From contig CAIFEV010000002.1 in NCBI GenBank assembly GCA_903789615.1, positions 1 to 64,000 on the forward strand: DNA of 64,000 nt, written 5' to 3'. Position 1 is the first letter of the stretch. Each line of letters begins with the position of its first letter. The stretch comes from an uncultured Lachnospiraceae bacterium (GTDB lineage: Bacteria; Bacillota; Clostridia; Lachnospirales; Lachnospiraceae). A model generated the notes under the pieces. It made no database searches. It was not told the DNA's origin and was given only the letters and a program-made list of their open reading frames with translations. Shown here piece by piece: positions 7,775 to 18,090 of the stretch. Position numbers and translations under genes: made by a program.

Positions 7775-8974
7775 TCAGGCCATGCGAAGCACCTTGAGAG
7801 CGCAAAGCTTCCCGGCCGCTGCCTTTATGTCGCCGACACGCATGGCGGACACGGCGATGCCCGCTTCCCCAGGCACCACGCCGTGAATCTCCTTTTCAAC
7901 CGGCAGCAGTTTTCTCGCCGCATCCAGAGAGTCTTCCGGAATCCGGATAAAGGCCGCTGTCCGTTCCTCATCCTCCGCAAGCAGATCAGCCTTCCCGGCA
8001 AATGTAAGATTCCTCTTCGGAAGTCCGGCGCTTCTCACGCACTCGGCCACGTCACAGGCCACCGCACTGGCGGTCGGATACTTGCCGGCACCGGCGCCCG
8101 TGAAGAGCAGGTCGCCGACCTGGTCGCCGTGCACGTGAACGCCGTTGATGACATCATCGACATAGTACAGCTGCGAGTCTTTCCCGAGCATGGTCGGTGC
8201 CACATGGCAGCTCACATGATCCTGCGTGAAGTCTGCTGCGGCGATCAGCTTGATCTTCTTATCCCATTCCGCCGCGTAGCGCATATCCTCCCGGGTGATC
8301 TGCGCGATGCCTTCCGTCGGAATATCCTGATAGCGTACCTGTTTTCCCGTGACGATCGACGCGAGAATGGCGATCTTGCGGCACGCATCCCATCCGTCCA
8401 CATCCGCGGACGGATCACGCTCTGCATACCCGAGGCTCTGGGCGTCCGCAAGCATCTGATCATATGTGCTGCCCTCGCGCTCCATCCGGGTCAGAATATA
8501 GTTGGTCGTGCCGTTTAAGATTCCGGCGATCCGGTCAATCCGGTCCGCACTCAGACAGTCGCGCAGCGGCCGGATGATCGGAATGCCGCCGCCAACGGCC
8601 GCCTCAAACAGAAACAGCACGTTGTGCTCGGACGCTGTCTTCAGCAGCTCCGGGCCGTATTCCGCCACGAGCGCCTTGTTGGACGTGCAGACCGACTTGC
8701 CTGCCTCAAGCGCCCGCTTTACGAAATCATACGACGGCTTCAGGCCGCCCATGACCTCGACGACAACGGAAACCTCCGGATCCGACACAATCTGCTCATA
8801 GTCATGGACCAGCACCGATTCGACCGGCTGCCCGGGGAAGTCCCGCAGATCCAGAACATATTTCACCTCAACCGCCTCCCCGGCGCTCTCGCTAACCCGC
8901 GCGCCGGATTTGGTGAGGATGTCGTACACGCCCGAGCCGACCGTGCCGTAACCGAGAATTGCTGCTTTTGCCAT
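7775..8974 (-). CDS. hom: Homoserine dehydrogenase
   Basis: Reduces aspartate semialdehyde to homoserine. The 399-aa protein has the NAD(P)-binding start ILGYGTVGSGV, the AAVGGGIPIIRPL segment, the catalytic ILNGTTNYIL region and SDVDGWDACRK. The C-terminal 75 residues look like a short, divergent ACT-like domain. The start ATG at 8974 follows AAAGGA. It sits between the ACT-domain protein and lysC, so the three form an aspartate-family unit. Confidence 0.95.
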   Translation of the reverse strand: MAKAAILGYGTVGSGVYDILTKSGARVSESAGEAVEVKYVLDLRDFPGQPVESVLVHDYEQIVSDPEVSVVVEVMGGLKPSYDFVKRALEAGKSVCTSNKALVAEYGPELLKTASEHNVLFLFEAAVGGGIPIIRPLRDCLSADRIDRIAGILNGTTNYILTRMEREGSTYDQMLADAQSLGYAERDPSADVDGWDACRKIAILASIVTGKQVRYQDIPTEGIAQITREDMRYAAEWDKKIKLIAAADFTQDHVSCHVAPTMLGKDSQLYYVDDVINGVHVHGDQVGDLLFTGAGAGKYPTASAVACDVAECVRSAGLPKRNLTFAGKADLLAEDEERTAAFIRIPEDSLDAARKLLPVEKEIHGVVPGEAGIAVSAMRVGDIKAAAGKLCALKVLRMA

Positions 8975-9014
8975 GAATTTGTCATCCTTTCCTGGGTATT
9001 TCACACACCTGCCG

Positions 9015-9455
9015 TCAGCCCCTGGCCAGTATCTTCAGATACCGCACGCCGGAGAGCTTCTCGATCTGTTCGAGCATCTCGGAAGAATCGCCGGCGCCCG
9101 GGAGAATCTCGACGGAAATCGTGAGGGACGCCACACCATTCACCGGAATGGTCTGATGGATTGTGAGAATGTTGACGCCGTACGAAGCCAGCGTTTTCAA
9201 GACAAGCGACAGCATCCCCGGCTGATCCTCCATCGACATGACAAATGTTAAAGCACTGCCGTGAAGGCTGTCCCGCAGCGGGAAGATATCGTCCTTGTAC
9301 TTGTAATAGGAACTCCGGCTGATCCCGACGCGCGCGGTCGCCTCCGCGATCGTCACGTTCTCGTTCTCCAGCATGGAGTTCACCTTCGCCACTTCCAGCA
9401 GTATTTCCGGAAGTGCTTTTTTTCTGACGACATAGTATTTCTTTTCTTCTTCCAT
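9015..9455 (-). CDS. ACT-domain regulator-like protein (PheB/UPF0735 family)
   Basis: A 146-aa protein with an N-terminal helix-turn-helix-like stretch (about 28-55; VTIAEATARVGISRSSYYKY) and a C-terminal ACT domain (about 70-146; FVMSMEDQPGMLSLVLKTLA). This is the UPF0735/PheB family, often upstream of hom in Firmicutes and thought to sense an amino acid; its exact role is unsettled. The start at 9455 was chosen for family length and an AGGAG 10 nt upstream; ATG at 9485 is an alternative. A weak promoter (TTGCGT, 17 bp, TAAGAT) lies upstream on the minus strand. Confidence 0.82.
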   Translation of the reverse strand: MEEEKKYYVVRKKALPEILLEVAKVNSMLENENVTIAEATARVGISRSSYYKYKDDIFPLRDSLHGSALTFVMSMEDQPGMLSLVLKTLASYGVNILTIHQTIPVNGVASLTISVEILPGAGDSSEMLEQIEKLSGVRYLKILARG

Positions 9456-9673
9456 CAGGACCTGCTCCTGTTTTGATTCCGGCATGTCTGTCCGCCTGAG
9501 GCGTACAACTGTACCGCGTAGAAAGAATCTTACCACGGGTGAAGTGCAAACGCAACCGCTTTTCGTGCACTTATGCCATCATTTGACATTTGCCGTCATA
9601 TCTGCTTTCATTTTAGGGATATTTCGGGGACGGCACCGCTTCGCCCGGTTGTTCCAAAGATGAGGGGAATCAC

Positions 9674-10555
9674 ATGAACAAAACTCTTCGCGGCTGTTTT
9701 CTGGCCCTGGCAGGCGGGATCTGCTGGGGCATTTCCGGATCGGTCGGGCAGTATCTTTTTACGGTCCAGCGCATGGACAGCCGCTGGCTGGTTCCGATCC
9801 GGCTGGGACTGGCCGGAATTCTGCTTTTTGCCTACTGCCTGGCCCGCCACCGCGAGCCTCTTTTTCTTGTCTGGCGCGACAAGGTCTGCCGGCGGGAGCT
9901 TGTGGTGTACGGGCTTTTTGGCGTCGCGTCCAGTCAGTTCTTTTACTTTCTCACCATCCAGCTCGCGGGCGCCGCGATGGGTACGATTCTGCAGGATCTC
10001 GGGCCGGCGTTCATTCTGATCGCCGTCTGTGTTTCGCAGCACCGCGCTCCGAAGCTGCGCGAGATTATAAGCCTGCTGCTTGCCCTGGCAGGCGTCCTTC
10101 TCCTTGCCTCCCACGGAAGCCCCTCGGCACTCTCCGCCTCAGCCGCGGCACTCCTCACCGGCGTTATCTCCGGCATCTGTGTCGCCGTCTACAATCTGGC
10201 GCCGGCGCACGTCGCGAAGCTCTACCCGATGCCCGTGATGCTCTCGTGGGCCTTTCTGATGGGCGGGGCCTTTTTTGCCCTGTTCTTCCGCAGCTGGACA
10301 ATTTCCTACGTGCCGAATGCTGCCGGACTGGCCGGAATCGCCTGTGTTGTCATTGTGGGCAATATTCTGGCCTTCAGTCTGTACACGGCCGGGGTAAATG
10401 CCGCCGGCCCCGTGAAAGCCGTTCTCTTCGGATTTTCCGAGCCCGTGACGGCTGCCGTCCTGACTGTCGCCGTGTTTCACGGCTCTTTCAACCTGTTTGA
10501 CCTGACAGGCTTCATCTGCATCTTCATCATGCTCGTTCTGACCGCAAAAAAGTAA
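9674..10555 (+). CDS. EamA/DMT-family transporter
   Basis: A 293-aa integral membrane protein with about ten hydrophobic segments arranged as two EamA repeats (about 8-140 and 150-290). It contains the typical SGSVGQY start region, AAMGTILQDLGPAFILIA at the end of repeat 1 and GPVKAVLFGFSEPVTAAVL near the end. EamA proteins export amino acids, nucleotides or other metabolites; the substrate cannot be read from sequence. It is divergent from the ACT-hom-lysC unit, so an amino acid exporter is possible. Confidence 0.9.
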   Translation: MNKTLRGCFLALAGGICWGISGSVGQYLFTVQRMDSRWLVPIRLGLAGILLFAYCLARHREPLFLVWRDKVCRRELVVYGLFGVASSQFFYFLTIQLAGAAMGTILQDLGPAFILIAVCVSQHRAPKLREIISLLLALAGVLLLASHGSPSALSASAAALLTGVISGICVAVYNLAPAHVAKLYPMPVMLSWAFLMGGAFFALFFRSWTISYVPNAAGLAGIACVVIVGNILAFSLYTAGVNAAGPVKAVLFGFSEPVTAAVLTVAVFHGSFNLFDLTGFICIFIMLVLTAKK

Positions 10556-10585
10556 GCCGCGCCGGAGATTTTTCCGATGCGGCTT
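10554..10585. terminator. Hairpin between convergent EamA and prfB
   Basis: AAGCCGC and GCGGCTT arms enclose an inner CGGA/TCCG stem, starting at the EamA stop codon. No clear U-run follows on either strand, so its terminator role is only likely. Confidence 0.4.
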
Positions 10586-10622
10586 CTCATGAACTGCTTT
10601 TATCTGAAAAACTGTTTCAGGC

Positions 10623-11747
10623 TCAGTCGTCCCCGGCCTTTTTGCCGGTACTCTTCCAGATCAGGTAAGCGGAGATCAGCGGGTCGATATTGCCGTCGAG
10701 CACGCCCTCGGCGTTGGTGATCGCCTTGTTGGTCCGGTGATCCTTGACCATGGTGTAAGGCTGCAGCACGTATGAGCGGATCTGGCTTCCGAAGTTGATG
10801 TCCTTGACATCGCCGCGGATTCCGGCCGCTTTTTCTTCATTCTCCTGCTGCTTTAAGAGGAACAGCTTGGCCTTCAGCATCTGCATGGCCTTATCCTTGT
10901 TCTGGTGCTGGGAACGCTCGTTCTGGCACTGGACAACGATGCCGGTCGGCAGATGGGTGATGCGGATGGCCGAAGAGGTCTTGTTGATGTGCTGGCCGCC
11001 GGCGCCGCTGGCGCGGTACGTATCGATGCGCAGGTCATCCGGGTTAATCTCCACGTCCACGTCTTCCTCAATATCCGGCATCACGTCGGCCGAGCAGAAA
11101 GATGTCTGGCGCTTGCCCGCCGCGTTGAACGGGGAGATGCGCACCAGGCGGTGAATGCCGTGCTCACTGCGCAGCAGCCCGTACACATTGTCACCGTCAA
11201 TCTGGATAGTCACGGCCTTGATGCCTGCCTCGTCGCCCTCCTGATAGTCCAGAACCTCATAGGAAAAGCCATGCTTGTCGGCCCAGCGGGTGTACATGCG
11301 GTAGAGCATCGAGCACCAGTCCATCGCCTCGGTGCCGCCGGCGCCGGCGTGCAGAGTCAGGATCGCGTTGTAGGAATCGTACGGGCCCGAGAGCAGCGTC
11401 TGGATCTCCACGCTCTCCAGCTGGTCGCTGAAGCTGGTAATCGCCTCCTCTATGTCGCCGGCCAGGGACTCGTCGTCCTCCTCCTCGGCCATCTCGATCA
11501 TCGTCTCCAGGTCCTCCAGACCGCTCTTTAAGCTGTCATACTCGGTAAATGCCTTCTTCAGGGAGTTCAGCTCCTTCATGGCCTTCTGGGACTTTTCCGC
11601 GTCGTCCCAGAAGCCCTGCTCCTGCATGTTGAGCTCCATCTCCTCGATCTTGCGCTGCTTCGTGTCCAGATCCAGCGATTTGCGGATGCGCTCCATCACC
11701 GGCTTAAAATCTTCTATCTGTGCTTTATACTGATCAAGTGAAACCAT
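10623..11747 (-). CDS. prfB: Peptide chain release factor 2 (no programmed frameshift)
   Basis: Reads UGA and UAA stop codons. The 374-aa protein has the RF2 tripeptide SPF ([11 protein letters not shown]) and the catalytic GGQ loop ([16 protein letters not shown]). The ATG overlaps the secA stop as TGATG, so it is translationally coupled to secA. Many bacteria have an in-frame UGA near codon 25 bypassed by +1 frameshifting. Here the region reads [10 protein letters not shown] in one frame (CTGGATCTGGAC), with no CUUUGAC slip site, so the usual autoregulation is absent. Confidence 0.95.
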   Translation of the reverse strand: MVSLDQYKAQIEDFKPVMERIRKSLDLDTKQRKIEEMELNMQEQGFWDDAEKSQKAMKELNSLKKAFTEYDSLKSGLEDLETMIEMAEEEDDESLAGDIEEAITSFSDQLESVEIQTLLSGPYDSYNAILTLHAGAGGTEAMDWCSMLYRMYTRWADKHGFSYEVLDYQEGDEAGIKAVTIQIDGDNVYGLLRSEHGIHRLVRISPFNAAGKRQTSFCSADVMPDIEEDVDVEINPDDLRIDTYRASGAGGQHINKTSSAIRITHLPTGIVVQCQNERSQHQNKDKAMQMLKAKLFLLKQQENEEKAAGIRGDVKDINFGSQIRSYVLQPYTMVKDHRTNKAITNAEGVLDGNIDPLISAYLIWKSTGKKAGDD

Positions 11748-14326
11748 CAGCTGTTCTGACCTCCGTATAGCTTTCTGCCGTGGCAGTTCTTGTACTTTTT
11801 CCCGGAACCGCACGGACACGGATCATTGGGATAAATCTTCCTCGTCACGCGGCGGATTTGTTTCTTCGGCGCTTCTTCGCCCCGGTTGGTGGTTACCGGC
11901 TGCGCCACCTGCTCGCGCTGCACCGGCTCCTCGACGCGGATGTGCGTGAGCACGCGCACGGTATCCTCCGCAATGCCGGCCGTCATCTCATTAAACATGG
12001 CAAAGCCTTCACTGCGGTACGCCACAACCGGATCTTTCTGCCCGTAGGCGGCCAGACCGATGCCCTGGCGCAGCTGATCCATGTCGTCGATGTGGTTCAT
12101 CCACTTCTGGTCCACGACTTTGAGCAGAACCACGCGCTCAATCTCGCCGACCTGGCTCTGATCCGGCCAGCCGGCCTCCTTGTCCTCAAAGAGCTTCACG
12201 GCCTTTTCCTGAAGAGCCTCAATCAGCTTATCCCGGGAGCGGATATCGTCCGTTTTCTGAACCGGCTCCATCGGAATGACCGGAAGGAGCACGCGGTTTA
12301 AGGAATCAAAATCCCAGTCATCCGGCGACGCCTCTTCGCTTATGCAGCGGCCCACGGCAGCCCCGGTGACATCGCGGACCATACCCAGGATCGTCTCGTG
12401 CATGTCGGCATTTTCCAGGACTTTGCGTCTCTCGGCGTAGATGAGTTCCCGCTGCTCGTTCATGACCTGATCGTACTGCAGCAGGCGCACACGAATGCCG
12501 TAGTTGTTGGTCTCGATGCGCTTCTGGGCGGTCTCGATCGCCTTGGAGAGCATCTTGTGCTCGATCCTGTCGTCCTCGCCGACACCCAGCGTCTCGAAGA
12601 CCTTCATCAGTCGTTCCTGGCCGAAGAGGCGCATCAGATCATCTTCCAGCGAGATATAGAACTGTGACTCACCCGGGTCACCCTGACGGCCGGAACGGCC
12701 GCGCAGCTGATTGTCGATTCGCCTGGACTCATGGCGCTCCGTGCCGATGACCTTCAGGCCTCCGGCCGCCCTCGCCTCGTCGTCCAGCTTGATATCCGTA
12801 CCACGGCCTGCCATGTTCGTGGCGATCGTCACGGCGCCGTGATGGCCCGCGTCCGCGATGATCTGAGCCTCGAGCTCATGGTATTTGGCATTTAACACGT
12901 TGTGCGCAATGCCGCGGCGCTTCAGCCTCCCGGAGAGAAGCTCGGAGGTCTCGATCGAAATCGTGCCCACCAGGACCGGCTGTCCTTTCTCATGTGCCTC
13001 GCAGACCGCGTCAATGACAGCCTTGTACTTGCCCTTCTTGGTCTTGTAAACCGCGTCGTTTAAGTCCTTTCGGATAACCGGCTTGTTGGTCGGAATCACC
13101 ACGACGTCCATGTTGTAGACCTCGCGGAACTCCTGTTCCTCGGTGAGGGCTGTACCGGTCATGCCGGCCTTTTTCTCAAATTTGTTGAAGAAGTTCTGGA
13201 AGGTGATCGTCGCGAGCGTCTTTGACTCCCTCTTGACCTTCACATGCTCCTTCGCCTCGATGGCCTGATGCAGGCCGTCGGAATAGCGGCGCCCCGGCAT
13301 GACACGGCCGGTGAACTCGTCAACAATGAGGACCTCGTCGTCCTTCACGATGTAGTCCTTGTCGCGGAACATCAGGTTGTTGGCGCGCAGGGCCAGGATT
13401 ATGCAGTGCTGGATCTCGAGGTTCTCGGGGTCCGCGTAGTTGTCGATGTGGAAGAACTTCTCCACCTTGTGGATGCCGGACTCCGTCAGGGTGACGATCT
13501 TGTCCTTCTCATCCACCACGAAGTCGCCGTCCTCCTCAAATGTCTCGCCCATGATGGCGTCCATCTTGGAGAGGTCATGATAGGTACCGCGCTTCATCTG
13601 ATGGGCCAGCACGTCGCACAGCTCGTAGAGCTGCGTGGATTTGCTGCTCTGTCCGGAGATGATGAGCGGTGTTCTCGCCTCATCGATCAGGACCGAGTCC
13701 ACCTCGTCGATGATGCAGTATTTCAGGCCGCGGAGCACGCACTGCTCCTTATAGATGGCCATGTTGTCGCGCAGGTAGTCAAATCCGAGCTCGTTGTTCG
13801 TGACATACGTGATGTCACAGCCATAGGCAGCCTTGCGCTCCTCGCTTGTCATGTCGTGCAGCACCACACCCACGGAAAGGCCCATCCACTCGTGAAGCTT
13901 CCCCATCCACTCGGCGTCACGTTTGGCCAGGTAATCGTTGACCGTTACGATGATCACGCCCTCGCCGGTCAGCGCGTTCAGATATGCCGGCAGCGTGCAG
14001 ACAAGCGTCTTGCCTTCGCCGGTCTTCATCTCGGCGATACGGCCCTGATGCAGGATGATGCCGCCGATGAGCTGGACGCGGAAATGCTCCATGCCAAGCA
14101 CCCTCCTGCCGGCCTCCCGCACCGCGGCGTACGCCTCAGGCAGTATGTCGTCAAGCGTCTCGCCCTTTCCCAGCCTCGCCTTGAATTCCGTGGTCTTGGC
14201 CTTCAGCTCGTCGTCGCTGAGCTTCTGCATGGCCGGGCGCAGCTTTTCAATTTTGTCTACGATCGGACGGATCCGCTTCAGCTCATGATCGCTGTGCGTT
14301 CCGAAAATTTTCTCACTAAGTCCCAT
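11747..14326 (-). CDS. secA: Preprotein translocase ATPase SecA
   Basis: Motor of the Sec export pathway. The 859-aa protein has Walker A MKTGEGKT, the [16 protein letters not shown] segment, GTDIKL and [20 protein letters not shown] of the second motor domain, and a C-terminal zinc tail [17 protein letters not shown] that binds SecB or ribosomes. It is first of secA-prfB, with a 1-nt overlap. Upstream lies the terminator of hpf. Confidence 0.97.
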   Translation of the reverse strand: MGLSEKIFGTHSDHELKRIRPIVDKIEKLRPAMQKLSDDELKAKTTEFKARLGKGETLDDILPEAYAAVREAGRRVLGMEHFRVQLIGGIILHQGRIAEMKTGEGKTLVCTLPAYLNALTGEGVIIVTVNDYLAKRDAEWMGKLHEWMGLSVGVVLHDMTSEERKAAYGCDITYVTNNELGFDYLRDNMAIYKEQCVLRGLKYCIIDEVDSVLIDEARTPLIISGQSSKSTQLYELCDVLAHQMKRGTYHDLSKMDAIMGETFEEDGDFVVDEKDKIVTLTESGIHKVEKFFHIDNYADPENLEIQHCIILALRANNLMFRDKDYIVKDDEVLIVDEFTGRVMPGRRYSDGLHQAIEAKEHVKVKRESKTLATITFQNFFNKFEKKAGMTGTALTEEQEFREVYNMDVVVIPTNKPVIRKDLNDAVYKTKKGKYKAVIDAVCEAHEKGQPVLVGTISIETSELLSGRLKRRGIAHNVLNAKYHELEAQIIADAGHHGAVTIATNMAGRGTDIKLDDEARAAGGLKVIGTERHESRRIDNQLRGRSGRQGDPGESQFYISLEDDLMRLFGQERLMKVFETLGVGEDDRIEHKMLSKAIETAQKRIETNNYGIRVRLLQYDQVMNEQRELIYAERRKVLENADMHETILGMVRDVTGAAVGRCISEEASPDDWDFDSLNRVLLPVIPMEPVQKTDDIRSRDKLIEALQEKAVKLFEDKEAGWPDQSQVGEIERVVLLKVVDQKWMNHIDDMDQLRQGIGLAAYGQKDPVVAYRSEGFAMFNEMTAGIAEDTVRVLTHIRVEEPVQREQVAQPVTTNRGEEAPKKQIRRVTRKIYPNDPCPCGSGKKYKNCHGRKLYGGQNS

Positions 14327-14488
14327 TCTTTTACAGCAGTCCCTTCTTCAAGCAGCGCGTCCGCATCTGCGGACACACTGAGCCATAATGCAATGATGAT
14401 AGCACACTTCCCGCCGCTTGTCATCTTCCGGGATGGCAAATGAGACTGCCGTGCCCGAAAACCTGCTGCCTGACGACGGCTTAATACA

Positions 14489-14527
14489 CTAAAATCGGCA
14501 CCGGAAAGCCAGGGCTTTCCGGTGCCG
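14489..14527 (-). terminator. Intrinsic terminator of hpf
   Basis: A perfect 14-bp stem (CGGCACCGGAAAGC pairing with GCTTTCCGGTGCCG) closed by a CCTG loop, followed on the minus strand by ATTTTAG. It lies 42 nt past the hpf stop and before the secA promoter region. Confidence 0.85.
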
Positions 14528-14568
14528 CACGCCGCTGCGGGCGTTAATATTTATTTGGCCGGTTATTT

Positions 14569-15102
14569 TCAGTCGAGCTCCGGCTCGATCAGGCCGTATG
14601 TGCCGCCTTTCCGCTTGTAAACCACGTTCACCTCATCGGTCTCGCCGTTATAGAAGACGAAGAAGTTGTGGCCGAGCAGTTCCATCTGGATGCAGGCCTC
14701 TTCCGGATCCATCGGCTTGATGGCGAATTTCTTCGTGCGGATGATCTTCACCTCATCCTGCTCGTCGGCATACTCCTTCTCGATGTATTCCTCGCGGAAA
14801 TCCTCAGCGTTCTGCTGCCTGTCGATGATCTTGTTCTTATATCTCTTGAGCTGTCTCTCAATGACCTCCTCCACCAGGTCTATCGAGACATACATGTCCG
14901 AGCTGGTCTCCTCGGCGCGGATGATCTTACCCTTGACCGGGATCGTAACCTCGATCTTCTGATCTCCCCGGGTCACGGAGAGTGTCACATGGACCTCCGT
15001 CTCCGGTGCGAAGAATCTGTCCAGCTTTCCGAGCTTGCTTTCCACTGCATTGCGAAGCCCTTCCGTGACGTCAATGTTTCTTCCAGTAATGATAAACCTC
15101 AT
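14569..15102 (-). CDS. hpf: Long-form ribosome hibernation promoting factor
   Basis: Dimerises 70S ribosomes into inactive 100S particles in stationary phase. The 177-aa protein has the N-terminal S30AE domain (1-100; MRFIITGRNIDVTEGLRN) and the C-terminal dimerisation domain (about 120-175; IRTKKFAIKPMDPEEACIQM), the long form typical of Firmicutes. AAAGGAG lies before the ATG. It is monocistronic, with its own promoter (15137-15164) and terminator. Confidence 0.96.
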   Translation of the reverse strand: MRFIITGRNIDVTEGLRNAVESKLGKLDRFFAPETEVHVTLSVTRGDQKIEVTIPVKGKIIRAEETSSDMYVSIDLVEEVIERQLKRYKNKIIDRQQNAEDFREEYIEKEYADEQDEVKIIRTKKFAIKPMDPEEACIQMELLGHNFFVFYNGETDEVNVVYKRKGGTYGLIEPELD

Positions 15103-15136
15103 GATGTCACACTCCTTTCACGTTAACTGTAAATTT

Positions 15137-15164
15137 ATTATATCACATCAAACCGTATAAACAA
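15137..15164 (-). promoter_or_regulatory. Promoter of hpf
   Basis: Minus strand -10 TATAAT (15137-15142, perfect) and -35 TTGTTT (15159-15164), spaced 16 bp. The start would fall about 30 nt before the hpf ATG. Confidence 0.7.
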
Positions 15165-15651
15165 GCAGATAAAAGCCGCGCTCACTCCCGGAAATGCGCA
15201 TAATTGCGCGATTGTAAGTTCTTACGCTTCTTTCTCTCCCGTCAGTATTCCGGACTCTTCAAAGCACAAATATAAAGCCGGTGTCAAGGCTTTGTAAACA
15301 TTTGCCGAAGATTTTCCGTTTTGAACAAATTTCGGATGTCCACACGGGTTTTCCCGTTTTCCACTTTTTGACCGGCACCGGAATGTGGAAAAAGTGGATA
15401 ACTCGGTTGAAAACTCATTTTACGGGGCCTGTGGCATCCACATTCTGTCCACGGGCAGTGCAGGCATCGTCTCTGTATAGTTTCAATTTTTCCGGATTTT
15501 TGTATATACTGCACAAAATTGTAAATGTCAATGAAAATAGGGCGGTACTGCAAAAAATGTCGAAAAGCCGCATAAAATCTGGATTTTCCGGATGTTGCAT
15601 TGTATTGCTTTTTTGAGTATAGTCTAGGCATATTCACAGGGGAGGAAAACC
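15165..15651. other. Gene-free stretch with tandem DnaA-box-like 9-mers
   Basis: An AT-richer 490-bp gap between hpf and the SDR gene. The open frames in it have no ribosome site or family resemblance. Two 9-mers, TGTGGAAAA (15384-15392) and AGTGGATAA (15393-15401), abut each other and match the DnaA-box complement TGTGNATAA at 8 of 9 positions each. ATGTCCACA (15336-15344) is a weaker site. There is no dnaA, dnaN or gid gene nearby, so this is not evidently oriC. The SDR promoter must lie in its right part, where GTATAGTCT occurs at about 15617. Confidence 0.35.
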
Positions 15652-16404
15652 ATGCCAGAAGAAAAAAGCGCAGTGGAAAAGACGGCTGTCGTCACCGGAG
15701 CTTCCCGGGGAATCGGGAAAGCCGTGGCGCTTGCCCTGGCGGAGCAGGGTTACAGTCTGGGGCTTTGCTGCCGGGAAAACATGCAGAAGCTCAAAGAGGT
15801 GGAGGAGGCGGCGCTTCGCGCGGGTGCGCCGCGGGTACTTGCAAGGAAGGCGGACGTGTCCGTGTACGAAGAGGGAACCGGCTTTGCGAAGGCCGTTCTG
15901 CGCGAATTCGGGCACGCGGACGTGCTGGTGAACAACGCCGGCATGAGTATCGTCGGGCTGTTTCAGGACCTGACGCCGCAGGAGTGGAGAAAGATCACGG
16001 ACACCAACACCGGATCCGTGTACACGATGTGCCACGCGCTCCTGCCGTCAATGATTTACCGCAAGTCGGGCCGCATCATCAACATCTCTTCCGTATGGGG
16101 AAATGTGGGCGGAAGCTGCGAGGTGGCGTATTCCGCCACGAAGGGCGCCGTGAACGCACTCACGAAAGCGCTCGGAAAGGAACTCGCGCCAAGCGGCATC
16201 GCCGTCAATGCCATCGCCTGTGGGGCTATCGACACACAGATGAACGCCGTCTTCGGGCAGGAAGCTCTTGAGTCCCTTGCATCAGAGATCCCCTCCGGGC
16301 GGATGGGCCGTCCGGAGGAAGTGGCGCAGGCCGTGCTCTCACTTCTTGCAGCGCCTCTTTACCTGACCGGCCAGGTTATCACACTTGACGGCGGCTGGAC
16401 CTGA
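15652..16404 (+). CDS. Short-chain dehydrogenase/reductase (FabG/YmfI-like)
   Basis: A 250-aa NAD(P)H-dependent oxidoreductase of the classical SDR type: TGASRGIG cofactor motif, NNAG, catalytic Ser in INISSVWG, YSATK, and a C-terminal LTGQVITLDGGWT. GGGGAGG lies before the ATG. FabG (3-oxoacyl-ACP reductase) and YmfI (EF-P 5-aminopentanone reductase) both have this form. No fatty-acid synthesis genes flank it, so YmfI is as likely as FabG and I leave the symbol blank. Confidence 0.88.
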   Translation: MPEEKSAVEKTAVVTGASRGIGKAVALALAEQGYSLGLCCRENMQKLKEVEEAALRAGAPRVLARKADVSVYEEGTGFAKAVLREFGHADVLVNNAGMSIVGLFQDLTPQEWRKITDTNTGSVYTMCHALLPSMIYRKSGRIINISSVWGNVGGSCEVAYSATKGAVNALTKALGKELAPSGIAVNAIACGAIDTQMNAVFGQEALESLASEIPSGRMGRPEEVAQAVLSLLAAPLYLTGQVITLDGGWT

Positions 16405-16420
16405 CGCAGCTGCAGGAAGG

Positions 16421-17884
16421 TCACATGCCGGCAAGCGGCAGAAGCTTCGCGGAGAATGTGCCCGCGTACTCGTTAAACATCGTCTCTTCAACCTTGCGGA
16501 CACAGACCGTTACATCCTTGTCCCGGTTAAACGAGAAAATAAATGTGACGCTGCCGATGCTCGTGTCAATGATCTGCGCACGGATGAGAAGAACGTGCGG
16601 ATCGTGCCAGCCGGCACTCACCGCGCAGCGCTGACCGTATCCGGGGAATATCTGGACATTATTCTCGCCGAACGCGAAGAGAAGCTCATGCTCCCCGTCT
16701 GCGTTCTCATACGAAAACACGCCGGCGCCGTCCCCGAAGGAAAGTCCGAATTTCGTGATGCCGCAGGCATTGCCATCCGCCTTCCAGCTGCGCCCGTTGA
16801 TGCTGTCGGTATATGAGTCCGACGGCGCGCCGGGAAGACATATGAGTCTGCGGGTCCTGGCGAAATGTTCGAGCGCTGCCGCGGCGGTCGGTGCCTCCGG
16901 GAGCGGCTCGTCGTGAAGCTTCGGCCAGACATGCTCGTAGAAAGCGTCAAAAATCTGCTGCGTGCCGCCGGATCTCGCCTGCGTGTCCGCCGTGGTGACC
17001 ATCAGCAGGTCCTGGTCCGGCCAGCACACCGCGAGCTGACCGCCCATCCCGTACATGCCAAACGCCCCGTGCGTAAACCGCCAGAACTGCCAGCCGTACC
17101 CCTGCATCTCCTCTTCCGTCGCCCCCGTGGCGAATGTATCCGCGTGCTTGCGCACCGCCGCCTTCAGATAATCCGGCGGCAGCAGCTGTACGCCGTCCTC
17201 ATCCCGGCCGCCGTGGGACACAACCCACAGGACGCGCAGAAGGCTCCTGGGCGTCATCATCAGGCCGGAGCCGCCCATGGATACACCCTGCGGGTCTGTC
17301 AGGATAAATGCGTCTTTTCCGGCGCCGAGCCGGTTTAAAAACCTTCCGCGCAGGAACTCAATCAGCGGCTGTCCGGTCAGCTTTTCGACCAACGCACCCA
17401 GAACATGTGTCGATCCCGTATCGTAATGGAAGTTCATGCCGGGGCGGTGATCCGGGCGGGTTGTGAAAAAGGAGCCCACCCAGTTGGTGACGCCCTCAGC
17501 CTTATATGTCGTCTCATCAAAACAGGTGCGCATCGAGAGCATCTGCCGGATTGTCAGCTCGCCAAGATACGGAAACGGCCCGGCGGGGGAGACATACTCC
17601 GGAAAATAGCGGGCGATCGGATCGCTTAAGCGGATGCGCCCGTCTGATGCCAGAAGCCCGATGGCAAGAGAGACAAAGGACTTCGTCACACTGAACATCC
17701 GGTGCGGCGTCGTCTGCGTGTACGGTGCATAATACACCTCCGCTACAAGGGAAGTGTGCCGCATCAGGAGAAAGGAGTGAACCGGAATGTTCTTCTCCTC
17801 CAGCGCCATGAGCATGTCCACAACCGCCATGCTGGGAATCCCCTGGGACTCACAGCTCACATGATCAAGAAACGTCTTCTGCAT
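16421..17884 (-). CDS. Serine hydrolase of the beta-lactamase class C/DD-peptidase fold
   Basis: A 487-aa protein with the SxxK motif SVTK (residues 65-68), a YDT in place of the usual YxN (FHYDTGSTHVLG), and GMGGQ near residue 290 at the KTG/HxG position. The C-terminal 150 residues form an extra domain seen in clostridial penicillin-binding-protein-like hydrolases. There is no signal peptide, so a cytoplasmic esterase or peptidase role is more likely than cell-wall work. It is convergent with the SDR gene. The substrate is unknown. Confidence 0.82.
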   Translation of the reverse strand: MQKTFLDHVSCESQGIPSMAVVDMLMALEEKNIPVHSFLLMRHTSLVAEVYYAPYTQTTPHRMFSVTKSFVSLAIGLLASDGRIRLSDPIARYFPEYVSPAGPFPYLGELTIRQMLSMRTCFDETTYKAEGVTNWVGSFFTTRPDHRPGMNFHYDTGSTHVLGALVEKLTGQPLIEFLRGRFLNRLGAGKDAFILTDPQGVSMGGSGLMMTPRSLLRVLWVVSHGGRDEDGVQLLPPDYLKAAVRKHADTFATGATEEEMQGYGWQFWRFTHGAFGMYGMGGQLAVCWPDQDLLMVTTADTQARSGGTQQIFDAFYEHVWPKLHDEPLPEAPTAAAALEHFARTRRLICLPGAPSDSYTDSINGRSWKADGNACGITKFGLSFGDGAGVFSYENADGEHELLFAFGENNVQIFPGYGQRCAVSAGWHDPHVLLIRAQIIDTSIGSVTFIFSFNRDKDVTVCVRKVEETMFNEYAGTFSAKLLPLAGM

Positions 17885-18090
17885 GCTTTCTTTCCTCCCG
17901 CATCACCTGTCACTTTCACGTAAAACCTGTACCTGAATTATAGCACGCTCCCGGACCGGAAAGAAAACAGATACCCTGACACGCGGGTGCCTGAAGATGG
18001 TATAATGATGTACTCATGCCCGGGAGTGCAAAAGCGCTTCCCGGCAGTCAGCATTGGTCAGGTATTTCTGCCAGGACCGGAGGGAACTGT

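Noticed and set aside
13244-14443. A 399-codon plus-strand frame antisense to secA
   Set aside because: Shadow of secA codon usage; no ribosome site or family resemblance.
15336-15401. Replication origin
   Set aside because: Only two good DnaA-like boxes and none of the usual neighbours (dnaA, dnaN, rpmH, gidA).
15281-15616. Open frames in both strands between hpf and the SDR gene
   Set aside because: Low-GC, Phe/Ser/Cys-rich peptides without motif or ribosome site; regarded as non-coding.
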